Assembly: GCA_023399465.1 (NCBI GenBank)
Contig: JAEWPB010000052.1
Location: forward strand, 1-28,793
Direction of reading: 5' to 3'
DNA: 28,793 nt
Source: Pseudomonadota bacterium
GTDB lineage: Bacteria > Pseudomonadota > Alphaproteobacteria > Rhizobiales > Rhizobiaceae
The number at the start of each line of letters is the position of its first letter. The first letter of the stretch is position 1. This document shows, piece by piece, positions 7,539 to 16,269 of this stretch. A program made the translations under genes and the position numbers. Below the pieces are notes generated by a model, which was given only the letters and a program-made list of their open reading frames with translations, ran no database searches and had not been told where the DNA came from.

Positions 7539-7896
7539 AACGAATTCGTCTCCTGAAATTCGGTGCGGAGCGGTGATCAACCGATCCTGTTTGACTGGGC
7601 CCTGATGCCGTTCACCTGTCGCCCAAATGAGGCAAGAGAATGACCCGAATATTCTGAGCCTCGTGTTACAACGGCGCCATGGAGATATCCAGAGTTTCTT
7701 TGGCGGTTTCGTGCAGAAGCTCAATATTTCCGCTACTTGCGTGTTGGTTTGGCGGTGCTCCGTGATAATTTCGCCAGGAATCATGCTTAACGCAGCACCT
7801 TCACTTGCTGCGTCGCGCATCCGGGGGCCAAGGCCATGGAATCGCGATGCATATCAGGTTCCGACCCGCTGATGTCGGTTGCGAAAGGAAGAATAC
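7539..7896. other. Divergent ialB-like / yejA-like intergenic region (358 bp)
   Basis: No convincing gene is visible. It must contain both divergent promoters, but I could not find a -35/-10 pair that stands out; a GATAAT near 7763 lacks a good partner. It contains the upstream copy of an 18-bp near-repeat (7835-7852) whose second copy is inside the yejA-like gene (7963-7980). Confidence 0.5.
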
Positions 7897-7980
7897 TTGC
7901 GACGAATTCTTATCGGCTGCGTTGCGTTGCTGTTTTGCGCAGAAGCCTATGGCGCCCCCGTGCATGGAATCGCCATGCAT
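7835..7980 (+). repeat. Direct 18-bp near-repeat, one copy intergenic and one coding
   Basis: CATGGAATCGCGATGCAT at 7835-7852 and CATGGAATCGCCATGCAT at 7963-7980 differ at one base in 18 and lie 128 bases apart. The downstream copy encodes HGIAMH in the mature N-terminus of the YejA-like protein. Coordinates span both copies. Confidence 0.6.
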
Positions 7981-9699
7981 GGCGAACCGGCCCTACCGAG
8001 GGACTACAAGCACTTCCCCTACGTAAATCCTGACGTGAAGAAGGGCGGACGCATAACCTACGGCGTGGTCGGCACCTTCGACAGCCTCAATCCGTTCATC
8101 CTCAAGAGCATGCGCACCACCGCCCGCGGCATGTGGGATCCTGAGTTCGGCAACCTCGTCTACGAATCGCTGATGCAGCGCTCGCGCGACGAGGCTTTCA
8201 GCATGTACGGCCTGCTTGCCGAGACGGTAGAATGGGATGACGAACGCAGTTTCATCCAGTTCAACCTCAATCCGGCAGCGCGGTGGTCGGATGGCAAGCC
8301 CGTGACCGCCGAAGACGTGATCTTCACGTTCGAGCTACTGCGGGACAAGGGCCGTATCCCCTTCAGCCGGCGGCTGGAAACGGTCGAGAAGATGGAGAAG
8401 GTCGGCGACAACAGCGTACGCTTCACCTTCAATGACAAGGCCGATCGCGAGACGCCGCTGCTGCTGGCACTCGCACCGGTTCTGCCCAAACATGCCGTCA
8501 ATCCCGAGACCTTCGACCGGTCCTCATTGGAAATCCCCGTCGGTTCTGGGCCTTACCGGATCAAGTCGCTGAAGCCGGGCGAGCGGATCGTGTTCGAGCG
8601 CGACCCCAACTACTGGGGCAAGGACGTTCCCGCCAAGGTCGGGGTCGACAACTACGACGAGATTTCCGTCGAATATTTCCTGCAGGAAAGCACGATGTTC
8701 GAGGCTTTCAAGAAGGGCGACATCGACACCTTCCAGGACGGTTCACCTGTTCACTGGCAGCGCGCCTATGATTTTCCGGCGGCCACATCCGGCGAGATCG
8801 TCAAGGACGTATTCCAGCCGAGGGTTCCGACCGGCATGCTCGGCTTCGTCTTCAACACGCGCCGGCCGGTTTTCGCCGATCCGCGGGTCCGTGAGGCGCT
8901 TTCGATCGCCTTCGATTTCGAATGGGCGAACCGCACGCTTTTCGGCGGAGCCTACAAGCGCACCCAGAGCTACTGGCAGAACTCCGATCTCTCCAGTCTC
9001 GGGATTGCCGCGGACGAGCGGGAGAAGGCCGTGCTGGGCCCGGCGGTCGACCGGATCGAGCCCGATGTGCTCGACGGCACCTATAGGCTGCCGGTCACCG
9101 ACGGCTCCGGCCGTGACCGAAACGTGCTGCGCCAGGCGTTCGACAAGCTCACGGAGGCGGGCTACTCGATCAGGGACGGCAAGATGGTCGATGCCAATGG
9201 CAAGCAAATCGCTTTCGAGGTGATGACGCAAAACCCCGATCAGGAGCGCCTCGCCCTCGCCTACCAGCGCTCGCTGAAGGCGCTCGGCATCGCCATGACC
9301 GTTCGCACGGTCGACGATTCGCAGTTCCAGAGCCGCACGATCGCCTTCAACTACGACATGATCATGAAGGGTTTCCCTTCGTCATTGTCACCGGGCGCCG
9401 AACAGGTCGGGCGCTGGAGCTCGATCTCGCGCGACCGCGACGGCAGCGAGAACTATGCGGGCGTGGCCGATCCTGACGTCGACAGGATGATCGACAATAT
9501 CCTCAAGGCCCGATCGGCGGAGGATTTTCGTGCTGCAGTGCGCGCCCACGACCGGATGTTGCTGAGTGGCCATTACGTTGTGCCGCTCTATCATATCGGC
9601 CAGCAGTGGATCGCCCGTCGTGCCTATATCCAGCATCCGGAGACGGTACCGCTCTATGGATACACGCTGTCGACCTGGTGGGACGCTCGCGCACAATAG
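7897..9699 (+). CDS. YejA-like oligopeptide ABC transporter substrate-binding protein
   Basis: This 600-residue protein is an SBP family 5 periplasmic binding protein most like YejA, the binding protein of the YejABEF importer for murein peptides, oligopeptides and microcin C. The signal peptide is MRRILIGCVALLFCAEAYG, cleaved before APVHG. YejA-type segments are HFPYVNPDVKKGGRITYGVVGTFDSLNP (split here as HFPYVNP..GTFDSLNP), RWSDGKPVTAEDVIFTFE, VGSGPYRI, DPRVREALSIAFDFEWAN and FGGAYKRTQSYWQN. The TTG at 7897 is chosen over a TTG at 7879 because AAAGGAAG (7884-7891) sits 5 bases before it. No permease or ATPase gene adjoins, so it must work with a transporter elsewhere. Confidence 0.9.
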   Translation: MRRILIGCVALLFCAEAYGAPVHGIAMHGEPALPRDYKHFPYVNPDVKKGGRITYGVVGTFDSLNPFILKSMRTTARGMWDPEFGNLVYESLMQRSRDEAFSMYGLLAETVEWDDERSFIQFNLNPAARWSDGKPVTAEDVIFTFELLRDKGRIPFSRRLETVEKMEKVGDNSVRFTFNDKADRETPLLLALAPVLPKHAVNPETFDRSSLEIPVGSGPYRIKSLKPGERIVFERDPNYWGKDVPAKVGVDNYDEISVEYFLQESTMFEAFKKGDIDTFQDGSPVHWQRAYDFPAATSGEIVKDVFQPRVPTGMLGFVFNTRRPVFADPRVREALSIAFDFEWANRTLFGGAYKRTQSYWQNSDLSSLGIAADEREKAVLGPAVDRIEPDVLDGTYRLPVTDGSGRDRNVLRQAFDKLTEAGYSIRDGKMVDANGKQIAFEVMTQNPDQERLALAYQRSLKALGIAMTVRTVDDSQFQSRTIAFNYDMIMKGFPSSLSPGAEQVGRWSSISRDRDGSENYAGVADPDVDRMIDNILKARSAEDFRAAVRAHDRMLLSGHYVVPLYHIGQQWIARRAYIQHPETVPLYGYTLSTWWDARAQ

Positions 9700-9727
9700 G
9701 GAAAACTGCGTTTCCTTCCAGGTCAGG

Positions 9728-9753
9728 CGCGCTACGGGTTGAACCGCGGCGCG
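9728..9753 (+). other. GC-rich hairpin between the yejA-like gene and the frnE-like gene
   Basis: CGCGC and GCGCG arms enclose an inner CGG/CCG stem with a 6-base loop GTTGAA and one mismatch. There is no T-run after it. It may be a weak terminator or a processing hairpin between the two rightward genes. Confidence 0.4.
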
Positions 9754-9815
9754 TCTAGGCATAGATCCCCATCGGGCCAGGCAGTGGGTCGGCCGCGTCA
9801 AGGAAGGACATCAGG

Positions 9816-10484
9816 ATGGAAAACATCGTAATCGACATCGTCTCGGACGTGGTCTGCCCCTGGTGCTATCTTGGCAAGGCGCGGCTCGATCTCGCCATCG
9901 CCGAGGTTCAGGACGAGGTCAGCGTAACCGTCAACTGGCGCCCCTACCAGCTTAATCCCGACTATCCGCCGGAAGGCGTCGATCACCAGAAGGCGCTTGA
10001 GGCGAAGCTCGGCGGCCGGGACAAGGTCGAGATCGCCCATCAGGCACTGCAGAGGCTGGGTCGAGAAGTCGGTATCAACTTCGATTTCGACGCCATCAAG
10101 GTCGGCCCGAACACAATGGATGCGCACCGACTGATGTTGTGGGCCCATTCGGAAAGCCGCGAAATGCAGGAAAGAGTGGTGTCCGCCCTGTTCAAGGCGA
10201 ATTTCGAGGAAGGCCGCAATGTCGGCGATCCGGCGGTCCTGACAGAGATTGCCACCGAGGCCGGCATGGACCCCAAGCTGGTGGAGCGCCTGCTGGCCTC
10301 CGATGCCGACCGCGACACCATCAGGAGCGAGATCGCCGCCGCCCAGCAAATGGGTGTCAGCGGCGTGCCCTTCTTCATCTTCGACCATCAGTATGCGGTC
10401 AGCGGCGCGCAGACGGTAGACGTGCTCACCGGTGCGCTGAGGGATATCGCCCGCATGAAGGCGGAAGCACGCACGCAGCTCTAA
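9816..10484 (+). CDS. FrnE-like DsbA-family oxidoreductase
   Basis: This 222-residue protein belongs to the FrnE branch of the DsbA thioredoxin-fold family, which are mostly cytoplasmic thiol oxidoreductases or disulfide isomerases. The active site CPWC is at residues 14-17 in SDVVCPWCYLGK, immediately after strand one, and the cis-proline is in GVSGVPFFIF. Other family marks are NWRPYQLNPDYP, DAHRLMLWA, and LFKANFEEGRNVGD. No signal peptide is present, which agrees with a cytoplasmic location. AGGAAGGA (9801-9808) lies 7 bases before the ATG. It converges with the PQQ/RTX gene, with 43 bases between stops. The substrate is unknown. Confidence 0.93.
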   Translation: MENIVIDIVSDVVCPWCYLGKARLDLAIAEVQDEVSVTVNWRPYQLNPDYPPEGVDHQKALEAKLGGRDKVEIAHQALQRLGREVGINFDFDAIKVGPNTMDAHRLMLWAHSESREMQERVVSALFKANFEEGRNVGDPAVLTEIATEAGMDPKLVERLLASDADRDTIRSEIAAAQQMGVSGVPFFIFDHQYAVSGAQTVDVLTGALRDIARMKAEARTQL

Positions 10485-10527
10485 TGCCGTGCGCTATCTC
10501 CCGGGCGCCAATTCTCGAAACCGGATG

Positions 10528-12222
10528 CTAGAGAAGGAAGTCGGCGCGATCGAGCTCGGCAAGCGTGACACTCTCGATGCGGATACGATCCCCGCCGAGG
10601 CCGCGAATGATGACATCGTCGCCCGACTGGAGCATATGGTCTGCCTTCAGTTCGGCGAAGCTGTCGGCAATGCCGGCCTCCCGCAGATCGATGACGTCGT
10701 GAACCGCGCCCGTCGCATCGAAGTCCGTGATGCGGTCGCGGCCGCCTCCCCGGGCGAAGACGAATACGTCCACTCCTGCTCCGCCGGTCAGGTGATCGTT
10801 GCCGATACCACCGGCCAGCGTGTCGCGCCCATCGTCACCGAAAAGCCGGTCATCACCCGCGCCGCCATGGATCCTGTCGTTGCCGGCTCCACCATGCAAT
10901 CTGTCGCTTCCGTCGCCGGCGGCGACGCCCGGATCGAGCCGAAAGATCTGCCCGGACAGCGAGACCGCATAGAGGTTGCCTTTCGCATCCGTACCGAACG
11001 AGGCGATATTGCTGAGATCGCCGCCGCGGACCTGCGCGGTTCGCTCGATCGCGTCTTCCACGCGGCCATTGACGACGCGGAGCGTGTAAAGCTTGCCGGT
11101 AACGAAATCAGAAAAGAAATAATTGCCCTGAAGCCCGGGATCCGGTCCTCGGTAGACATAGCCTCCCGTGACCGATGTTCCGCTGCCGTGCGGATAGACA
11201 AATATCGGATCGGTCAGCGATGACGGGTTCGGCGGCGGCGGTCCGGGCCCATCGTCGAAGCCCTCGCGGTAGTTCCAGCCGAAATTCAATCCGCCTTTCG
11301 TTCCGGCCCTGACGTAGTCGATCTCCTCGAAGGCACTTTGGCCGACGTCGCCGATATAGAGGTCGCCATTGGTGTCGAAGCTCATGCGCCACGGATTGCG
11401 AAGGCCATAGGCCCAGATTTCTCCGCGCCCGGGCGTGGAACCGGCGAAGGGATTGTCGTCGGGTATGCCGTAGTTGCGGTTCGGATTGTTCGGGAAGTCA
11501 TCGGCGTCGATATCGAGGCGAAGGATCTTGCCGAGCAGTGAATTGACGTTCTGGGCATTGCCGGGCGGGTCGTTGGCGCCGCCGCCGTCGCCGGTCGTGA
11601 CGTAGAGATAGCCGTCCGGTCCGAAACCGATAAAACCGCCATTGTGGTTCTTGTTGACCGGATGCGGGATGCCGATCACCGTTTCCATCAGCTGCGCGGG
11701 ACCGGTCCCGGCCTTCTGATACTCCCGAACCGCAAGATTGCCGGCCGCGGTGGTCGAGAACACGAAGAACCGGCCGTTGGCGTCGTAATCCGGGTGGAAC
11801 GCAACGCTCAGGACGCCGCCTTCGCCCTCCTTGCCGAACTGGTTGTCGGGAATATCGAGAACGGTCTGCGATCGGCCCGTAGCGAGGTCGATGCGCGCAA
11901 TGACACCTGTCGTCTTGTTGACCGAATAGATATGGCCGTCATCTCCCGGCGCCGATGTGACGAAAACCGCGCCGGATCCGGCATTCGCCACCTCGGTCGC
12001 GCGGATGACGCCCGAATTCGCATTGAGATCGGCGGAACCGTGGCCGTAGATGACATCGTTGCCGGCCCCGCCGAAAACGGTATCGGCGCCGTTGCCGCCG
12101 CTGATCACGTCGCGGCCGCCTGCCCCGGTGATGCGGTCACTGCCGCCGAGACCGCTGAGGACGTCGTCATTCCCGGTGCCGGACAGGCGTTCCGAAATGT
12201 TCCTGCCTGTAATCCTGGCCAT
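10528..12222 (-). CDS. PQQ-type sugar dehydrogenase domain flanked by RTX calcium-binding repeats
   Basis: The 564-residue product has three parts. Residues about 15-60 are RTX nonapeptide repeats (GTGNDDVLSG, GGSDRITG, GGRDVISGG, GGAGNDVIYG). Residues about 85-430 form a Gdh/sorbosone dehydrogenase-like six-bladed propeller, with HNGGFIGFGPDGYLYVTTGD near 193-212, GLRNPWRMSFD and DVGQSAFEEIDYV. Residues about 436-485 are more RTX repeats, then a serralysin-like C-terminal region (FDATGAVHDVIDL). RTX repeats bind calcium and usually mark export by type I secretion through an uncleaved C-terminal signal; no Sec signal peptide is seen. The ATG at 12222 has GGGAGG 8 bases upstream. It lies downstream of mfd in the same direction, without secretion genes nearby. 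Predicted: secreted PQQ-dependent sugar/aldose oxidoreductase; the substrate is unknown. Confidence 0.9.
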   Translation of the reverse strand: MARITGRNISERLSGTGNDDVLSGLGGSDRITGAGGRDVISGGNGADTVFGGAGNDVIYGHGSADLNANSGVIRATEVANAGSGAVFVTSAPGDDGHIYSVNKTTGVIARIDLATGRSQTVLDIPDNQFGKEGEGGVLSVAFHPDYDANGRFFVFSTTAAGNLAVREYQKAGTGPAQLMETVIGIPHPVNKNHNGGFIGFGPDGYLYVTTGDGGGANDPPGNAQNVNSLLGKILRLDIDADDFPNNPNRNYGIPDDNPFAGSTPGRGEIWAYGLRNPWRMSFDTNGDLYIGDVGQSAFEEIDYVRAGTKGGLNFGWNYREGFDDGPGPPPPNPSSLTDPIFVYPHGSGTSVTGGYVYRGPDPGLQGNYFFSDFVTGKLYTLRVVNGRVEDAIERTAQVRGGDLSNIASFGTDAKGNLYAVSLSGQIFRLDPGVAAGDGSDRLHGGAGNDRIHGGAGDDRLFGDDGRDTLAGGIGNDHLTGGAGVDVFVFARGGGRDRITDFDATGAVHDVIDLREAGIADSFAELKADHMLQSGDDVIIRGLGGDRIRIESVTLAELDRADFLL

Positions 12223-12331
12223 GATCGCCACCTCCCGGCGCAGGAAGGCGCCCGGCCGCTCAGTCACTACATAGGCCAGGGCCGGATGCGGGCAAGACCG
12301 CCATCCGGGCGATGGGGAAACGCTGGAGAGA

Positions 12332-12352
12332 GGCGCCGGCGGGACCGGCGCC
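12332..12352 (-). terminator. GC-rich hairpin after mfd, weak terminator
   Basis: GGCGCCGG and CCGGCGCC form a perfect 8-bp stem with a 5-base loop, 5 bases past the mfd stop. Read leftward it is followed by CTCTCTCC, not a T-run, so termination may be partial and could let transcripts reach the PQQ/RTX gene. Confidence 0.5.
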
Positions 12353-12357
12353 AGCGC

Positions 12358-15300
12358 TTACGATTTCACCAGGCCGGCAAGCTGGGTCATGACCACGGCG
12401 GCGCCCGACAACCGCTTTTCCGGGGTCGGAAGGTCGCGGATCAGCACAAGGCTGTGGTCGGGGCGGATCTTCGCCATCGTCCCCTGCTTGCCGATATAGC
12501 CGACGAGCGCCGCAGGATTGGGGAATTCCTTGTTGCGGAACTGGACGACAATGCCCTTCGGCCCGGCTTCGAGCTTCTCGACATTGGCGGTGCGGCAGAG
12601 CGACTTGATGTAGACGATCTTGAGGAGGTGCTGGACCTCCAGCGGCAGCGGGCCGAAACGGTCGATGAGTTCGGCGCCGAAGGCGTCGATCTCCTTGAGG
12701 TCGGTGATCTCGCCGAGACGACGATAGAGACCGAGGCGCAGGTGCAGGTCGGGGACGTAGTCGTCCGGGATCATGACCGGGGTGCCGACCGAAATCTGCG
12801 GCGACCAGCCGGTGTCGTGGACTTCCTCGTCGCCCCTCACTTCTGCGACCGCCTCCTCCAGCATCTGCTGGTAGAGTTCGAAACCGACCTCCTTGATGTG
12901 GCCGGACTGTTCGTCGCCGAGCAGGTTTCCGGCCCCGCGGATGTCGAGGTCGTGGCTGGCGAGCTGGAAGCCGGCGCCAAGCGTGTCGAGCGACTGCAGC
13001 ACCTTCAGCCGGCGTTCGGCCGTGGCCGTCAGCACCCGGTTGACCGGAAGGGTAAAGAGCGCAAACGCACGCACTTTCGAACGGCCGACGCGTCCGCGCA
13101 GCTGGTACAACTGCGCCAGGCCGAACATGTCGGCGCGGTGGACGATCAGCGTGTTGGCTGTCGGAACGTCGAGGCCGGATTCGACGATGGTGGTCGACAG
13201 CAGCACGTCGTACTTGCCGTCGTAGAAGGCATTCATGATGTCTTCGAGTTCGCCAGCCGGCATCTGGCCATGGGCGACGGCGACCCTGAGTTCCGGAACG
13301 TCGGACTGCAGGAAGGCATGGATCTCCTCGAGATCCGCCAGCCGCGGGCAGACATAGAAGCTCTGTCCGCCGCGATAATGCTCGCGCATTAGCGTCTCGC
13401 GGATCACCAGCGCATCGAAGGGCGAGATGAAGGTGCGCACCGCCATGCGGTCGACCGGCGGCGTGGTTATCAGTGACAGTTCGCGCACGCCCGTCATCGC
13501 CAGCTGCAGCGTGCGCGGGATCGGCGTTGCCGACAGCGTCAGCACATGCACGTCGGTCTTCAGCTCTTTCAGCTTCTCCTTGTGCTTGACCCCGAAATGC
13601 TGCTCCTCGTCGATGATCAGCAGGCCAAGATTGGCAAACTTGATGCTGGTGCCGAGCAGCGCGTGGGTGCCGACGACGACATCGGTCTTGCCCTCGGAAA
13701 CTTCCTTCTTGGTGAGCGCCAGGTCCTTCGAACCCACAAGCCGCGAGGCCTGCTGGATGCGGATCGGCAGCCCGCGGAAGCGCTCGGAAAAGGTCTTGAA
13801 GTGCTGGCGGGCGAGCAGCGTCGTCGGCACGACGACGGCCACCTGCACGCCGTTCATGGCGGCGATGAAGGCAGCCCGCAGCGCGACTTCGGTCTTGCCG
13901 AAACCGACGTCGCCGCAGACGAGCCGATCCATCGGGCGCCCGGCGCCGAGATCCTCGCGAACGGCGTCGATGGCGTTCAGCTGGTCTTCGGTCTCGTCGT
14001 AAGGGAAGCGCGCGGCGAATTCGTCGTAGACGCCGTCGGGTGCGGTCAGCACCGGCGCGTGCCGGGTCAGGCGCATCGCGGCCAGGCGGATCAGTCCGTC
14101 GGCCATGTCGAGCAGGCGCTTCTTAAGCTTGGCCTTGCGCATCTGCCATGCGCCGCCGCCGAGCTTGTCGAGTTGTGCGTCCGTGCCTTCCGAGCTGTAG
14201 CGCGACAAGAGGTCGATGTTTTCGACCGGCAGGAACAGCTTGGCCTCGTCGGCATAGCGCAGTTCAAGGCAGGCATGCGGCGCACCGGCAGCCTCGATGG
14301 TCCTGAGGCCGACGAAACGGCCGATGCCGTGTTCTGCATGGACAACCAGCGAGCCTTCCTCGAGGCCCGACACTTCCGCGATGAAGTCCGCACCGCGCTT
14401 GCGCCGTTTCGAGCGCCGCACCATGCGATCACCGAGGATGTCCTGCTCGCCGATCACGACCAGGTCGCCGGTTTCGAAACCCGATTCGAGGCTGAGCACA
14501 GCGGATGCAGCCTCGCCCTTGCCGAGCCTGGACACGTCGGCGAGTGCCTTGATCGGCTTGATCCGCTCCAGCCCATGCTCGTTCAGCACCTGCAGCAACC
14601 GGTCGAGCGAACCGTCGCTCCAGCCGGTGATCACGACTTTCGCGCCCTTGGCCCGCTTGTCGGCGATGTGCTTGACCGCCAGGTCGAAGACGTTGACCCG
14701 TTCGGCATCCGGGCCCTCGGCGGCGTTGCGCGCCCAGCGCGGTCCGACATGGGCGTCGAGGGTGACGACGCGGCGGGAAGGACTGTCCTGTTCGTTGAAC
14801 GGTGTCAGGCGAATGGCATTCTGCGCATCCAGGGCCGAGGCGAAGGTATTCGCATCGAGATAAAGCTGTCCCGGCGACACCGGCTTGTAGGGCGTGCCCT
14901 GCGCCAACTGCCCCTTGCCCGATGTCCCCGCCTCCTGGCGGGCCTGATAGTAGTCGAGCACCAGGCGGGAGCGTTCCTCGGCTGCTTCGCGCACCGTATG
15001 GTCGGTGACGAGCCGGAAGCCGGTCAGATAGTCGAAGGCCGTCTCCAGCTTTTCGTAGAAGAGCGGCAGCCAGTGTTCCATGCCGGCGTAACGGCGGCCT
15101 TCGGAAACGGCGACATAGAGCGCGTCGTCGCGCGTGGCCGCGCCGAAGAGCGACAGATAATTCTTTCGGAACCGGCTGATCGTGTCGGGCGTCAGCGTCA
15201 CCTCGCTCATCGGGCTCAGGTCGAGAGAGCGGGCCTGTCCGGTCGTGCGCTGGCTTGCCGGGTCGAAGCTGCGGATGCTTTCGAGCGTATCGCCGAAGAA

Positions 15301-15861
15301 ATCGAGGCGCACCGGCTCTTCGGCACCCGGAACGAAGACATCGAGAATGCCGCCGCGCACGGCGAACTCGCCGACTTCGCGAACGGTCGCGACGCGATCG
15401 AAGCCGTTGCGCTCCAGCCTCGCGGCGATATCGTCCATGCGCACGGTATTGCCCGGGCGGGCGGAAAAGGCGAGGCTTTCGATGACGTCGCGCGGCGCCA
15501 CCTTCTGCAGCATGGCGTTGACGGTTACGAGCACGATTGCCGGATGCGGCTTGTGGGCGTGGGCGATCAGGCCGCTCAGTGCAGAAATCCGTCGGGCCGA
15601 GGTGTCGGCGCTCGGCGAAACACGGTCATAGGGAAGGCAGTCCCAGCCCGGCAGGGTCAGGACGGGAATGTCGGGGGCGACGAAGCCGAGCATCTGTTCG
15701 AGATCGGCCATGCGCTGGCCATCCGACATGACATAGGCGACCGGCGTGCCGGCCCGCGCCAGCTCTGCCAGCAGCAGTGGCTCGACCCCCGGCGGCACAT
15801 TGCCGACGGTCAGCGCGCTGCCTGCGCCCGCGATACGTTTAGGGTCGAAACCGGGGATCAT
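12358..15861 (-). CDS. mfd: Transcription-repair coupling factor Mfd
   Basis: Mfd removes RNA polymerase stalled at lesions and recruits UvrA, linking transcription to excision repair; uvrA is at the left edge of this window. The 1167 residues match the family (about 1150). The N-terminal UvrB-like region covers about 1-330. The RNA polymerase-interacting domain includes VVHAEHGIGRFVGL near 507-520. The translocase has Walker A GDVGFGKT at 650-657, DEEQHFG at 751-757, the TRG segment TATPIPRTLQLAMTGVREL (LSATPIPRT here) and QLRGRVGRS. The C-terminal TRCF domain follows. The ATG overlaps the sdhE stop by 4 bases (ATGA), so translation is coupled to sdhE. Confidence 0.98.
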   Translation of the reverse strand: MIPGFDPKRIAGAGSALTVGNVPPGVEPLLLAELARAGTPVAYVMSDGQRMADLEQMLGFVAPDIPVLTLPGWDCLPYDRVSPSADTSARRISALSGLIAHAHKPHPAIVLVTVNAMLQKVAPRDVIESLAFSARPGNTVRMDDIAARLERNGFDRVATVREVGEFAVRGGILDVFVPGAEEPVRLDFFGDTLESIRSFDPASQRTTGQARSLDLSPMSEVTLTPDTISRFRKNYLSLFGAATRDDALYVAVSEGRRYAGMEHWLPLFYEKLETAFDYLTGFRLVTDHTVREAAEERSRLVLDYYQARQEAGTSGKGQLAQGTPYKPVSPGQLYLDANTFASALDAQNAIRLTPFNEQDSPSRRVVTLDAHVGPRWARNAAEGPDAERVNVFDLAVKHIADKRAKGAKVVITGWSDGSLDRLLQVLNEHGLERIKPIKALADVSRLGKGEAASAVLSLESGFETGDLVVIGEQDILGDRMVRRSKRRKRGADFIAEVSGLEEGSLVVHAEHGIGRFVGLRTIEAAGAPHACLELRYADEAKLFLPVENIDLLSRYSSEGTDAQLDKLGGGAWQMRKAKLKKRLLDMADGLIRLAAMRLTRHAPVLTAPDGVYDEFAARFPYDETEDQLNAIDAVREDLGAGRPMDRLVCGDVGFGKTEVALRAAFIAAMNGVQVAVVVPTTLLARQHFKTFSERFRGLPIRIQQASRLVGSKDLALTKKEVSEGKTDVVVGTHALLGTSIKFANLGLLIIDEEQHFGVKHKEKLKELKTDVHVLTLSATPIPRTLQLAMTGVRELSLITTPPVDRMAVRTFISPFDALVIRETLMREHYRGGQSFYVCPRLADLEEIHAFLQSDVPELRVAVAHGQMPAGELEDIMNAFYDGKYDVLLSTTIVESGLDVPTANTLIVHRADMFGLAQLYQLRGRVGRSKVRAFALFTLPVNRVLTATAERRLKVLQSLDTLGAGFQLASHDLDIRGAGNLLGDEQSGHIKEVGFELYQQMLEEAVAEVRGDEEVHDTGWSPQISVGTPVMIPDDYVPDLHLRLGLYRRLGEITDLKEIDAFGAELIDRFGPLPLEVQHLLKIVYIKSLCRTANVEKLEAGPKGIVVQFRNKEFPNPAALVGYIGKQGTMAKIRPDHSLVLIRDLPTPEKRLSGAAVVMTQLAGLVKS

Positions 15862-16175
15862 TCCGCTGTCCTGCCGGAATCCATGGTGACCGGATCGAAA
15901 TCCGGGCGATAGGAAGCGATCCTGGCGAAGAGCGGCGTATCGAAGCGCTCGGGCAAGGCGACCGCGCCGGTGATCCAGGTCACGAGGTCGTTGTCCTCCT
16001 CGCGCATGATCGTTTCCAGCTCGTCCATCTGCTCATCGCTGAGATCGGCAAGTTCGGCCTCGGCGAATTGTCCGAGGACCAGATCCATCTCGCGGATGCC
16101 GCGATGCCAGCAGCGGTAGAGGATGCGCCTACGGCGGGGATCGAGATCTGCGCTGGTGCGAGAAATGCCTGTCAT
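15858..16175 (-). CDS. sdhE: Succinate dehydrogenase assembly factor 2 (SdhE family)
   Basis: SdhE promotes covalent FAD attachment to SdhA of succinate dehydrogenase in the cytoplasm. The 105-residue product has the family signature RRRRILYRCWHRGIREMD, including the conserved RGxxExD, then FADLSDEQMDELE-like sequence (LADLSDEQMDELETIMREEDNDLVTWI, here abbreviated to its ends). E. coli SdhE has 88 residues; the extra length is at both ends. I choose the ATG at 16175 because AGGAAGG (16184-16190) is 8 bases upstream; a GTG at 16184 overlaps that ribosome binding site. The stop overlaps the mfd start. It is divergent from recG. Confidence 0.94.
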   Translation of the reverse strand: MTGISRTSADLDPRRRRILYRCWHRGIREMDLVLGQFAEAELADLSDEQMDELETIMREEDNDLVTWITGAVALPERFDTPLFARIASYRPDFDPVTMDSGRTAE

Positions 16176-16269
16176 GCCTGTCACCTTCCTGTTGATGCGC
16201 CTCTATAGCCCTTCATTTCATCCTTGTCAGCCTTGCCAAACGGGCAATTCGCGGCGCATTTTGCCGCTC

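Noticed and set aside
7539..7820. N-terminal extension of the ialB-like gene by 94 codons
   Set aside because: The extension lacks signal-peptide character and would bury the real signal peptide; a good Shine-Dalgarno precedes the inner ATG at 7538.
10766..10914. Short tandem nucleotide repeats that could look like a repeat array
   Set aside because: They encode the glycine/aspartate RTX nonapeptides of the PQQ/RTX protein and are coding repeats, not a CRISPR or satellite.
11644..13392. 582-codon open frame opposite the mfd 3' part and the PQQ/RTX gene
   Set aside because: It runs across two well-supported genes on the other strand and shows no protein family signature.
13546..15912. 788-codon open frame opposite mfd
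   Set aside because: Antisense shadow of mfd; composition rich in Arg/His/Gln/Ala with no domain and no ribosome binding site.
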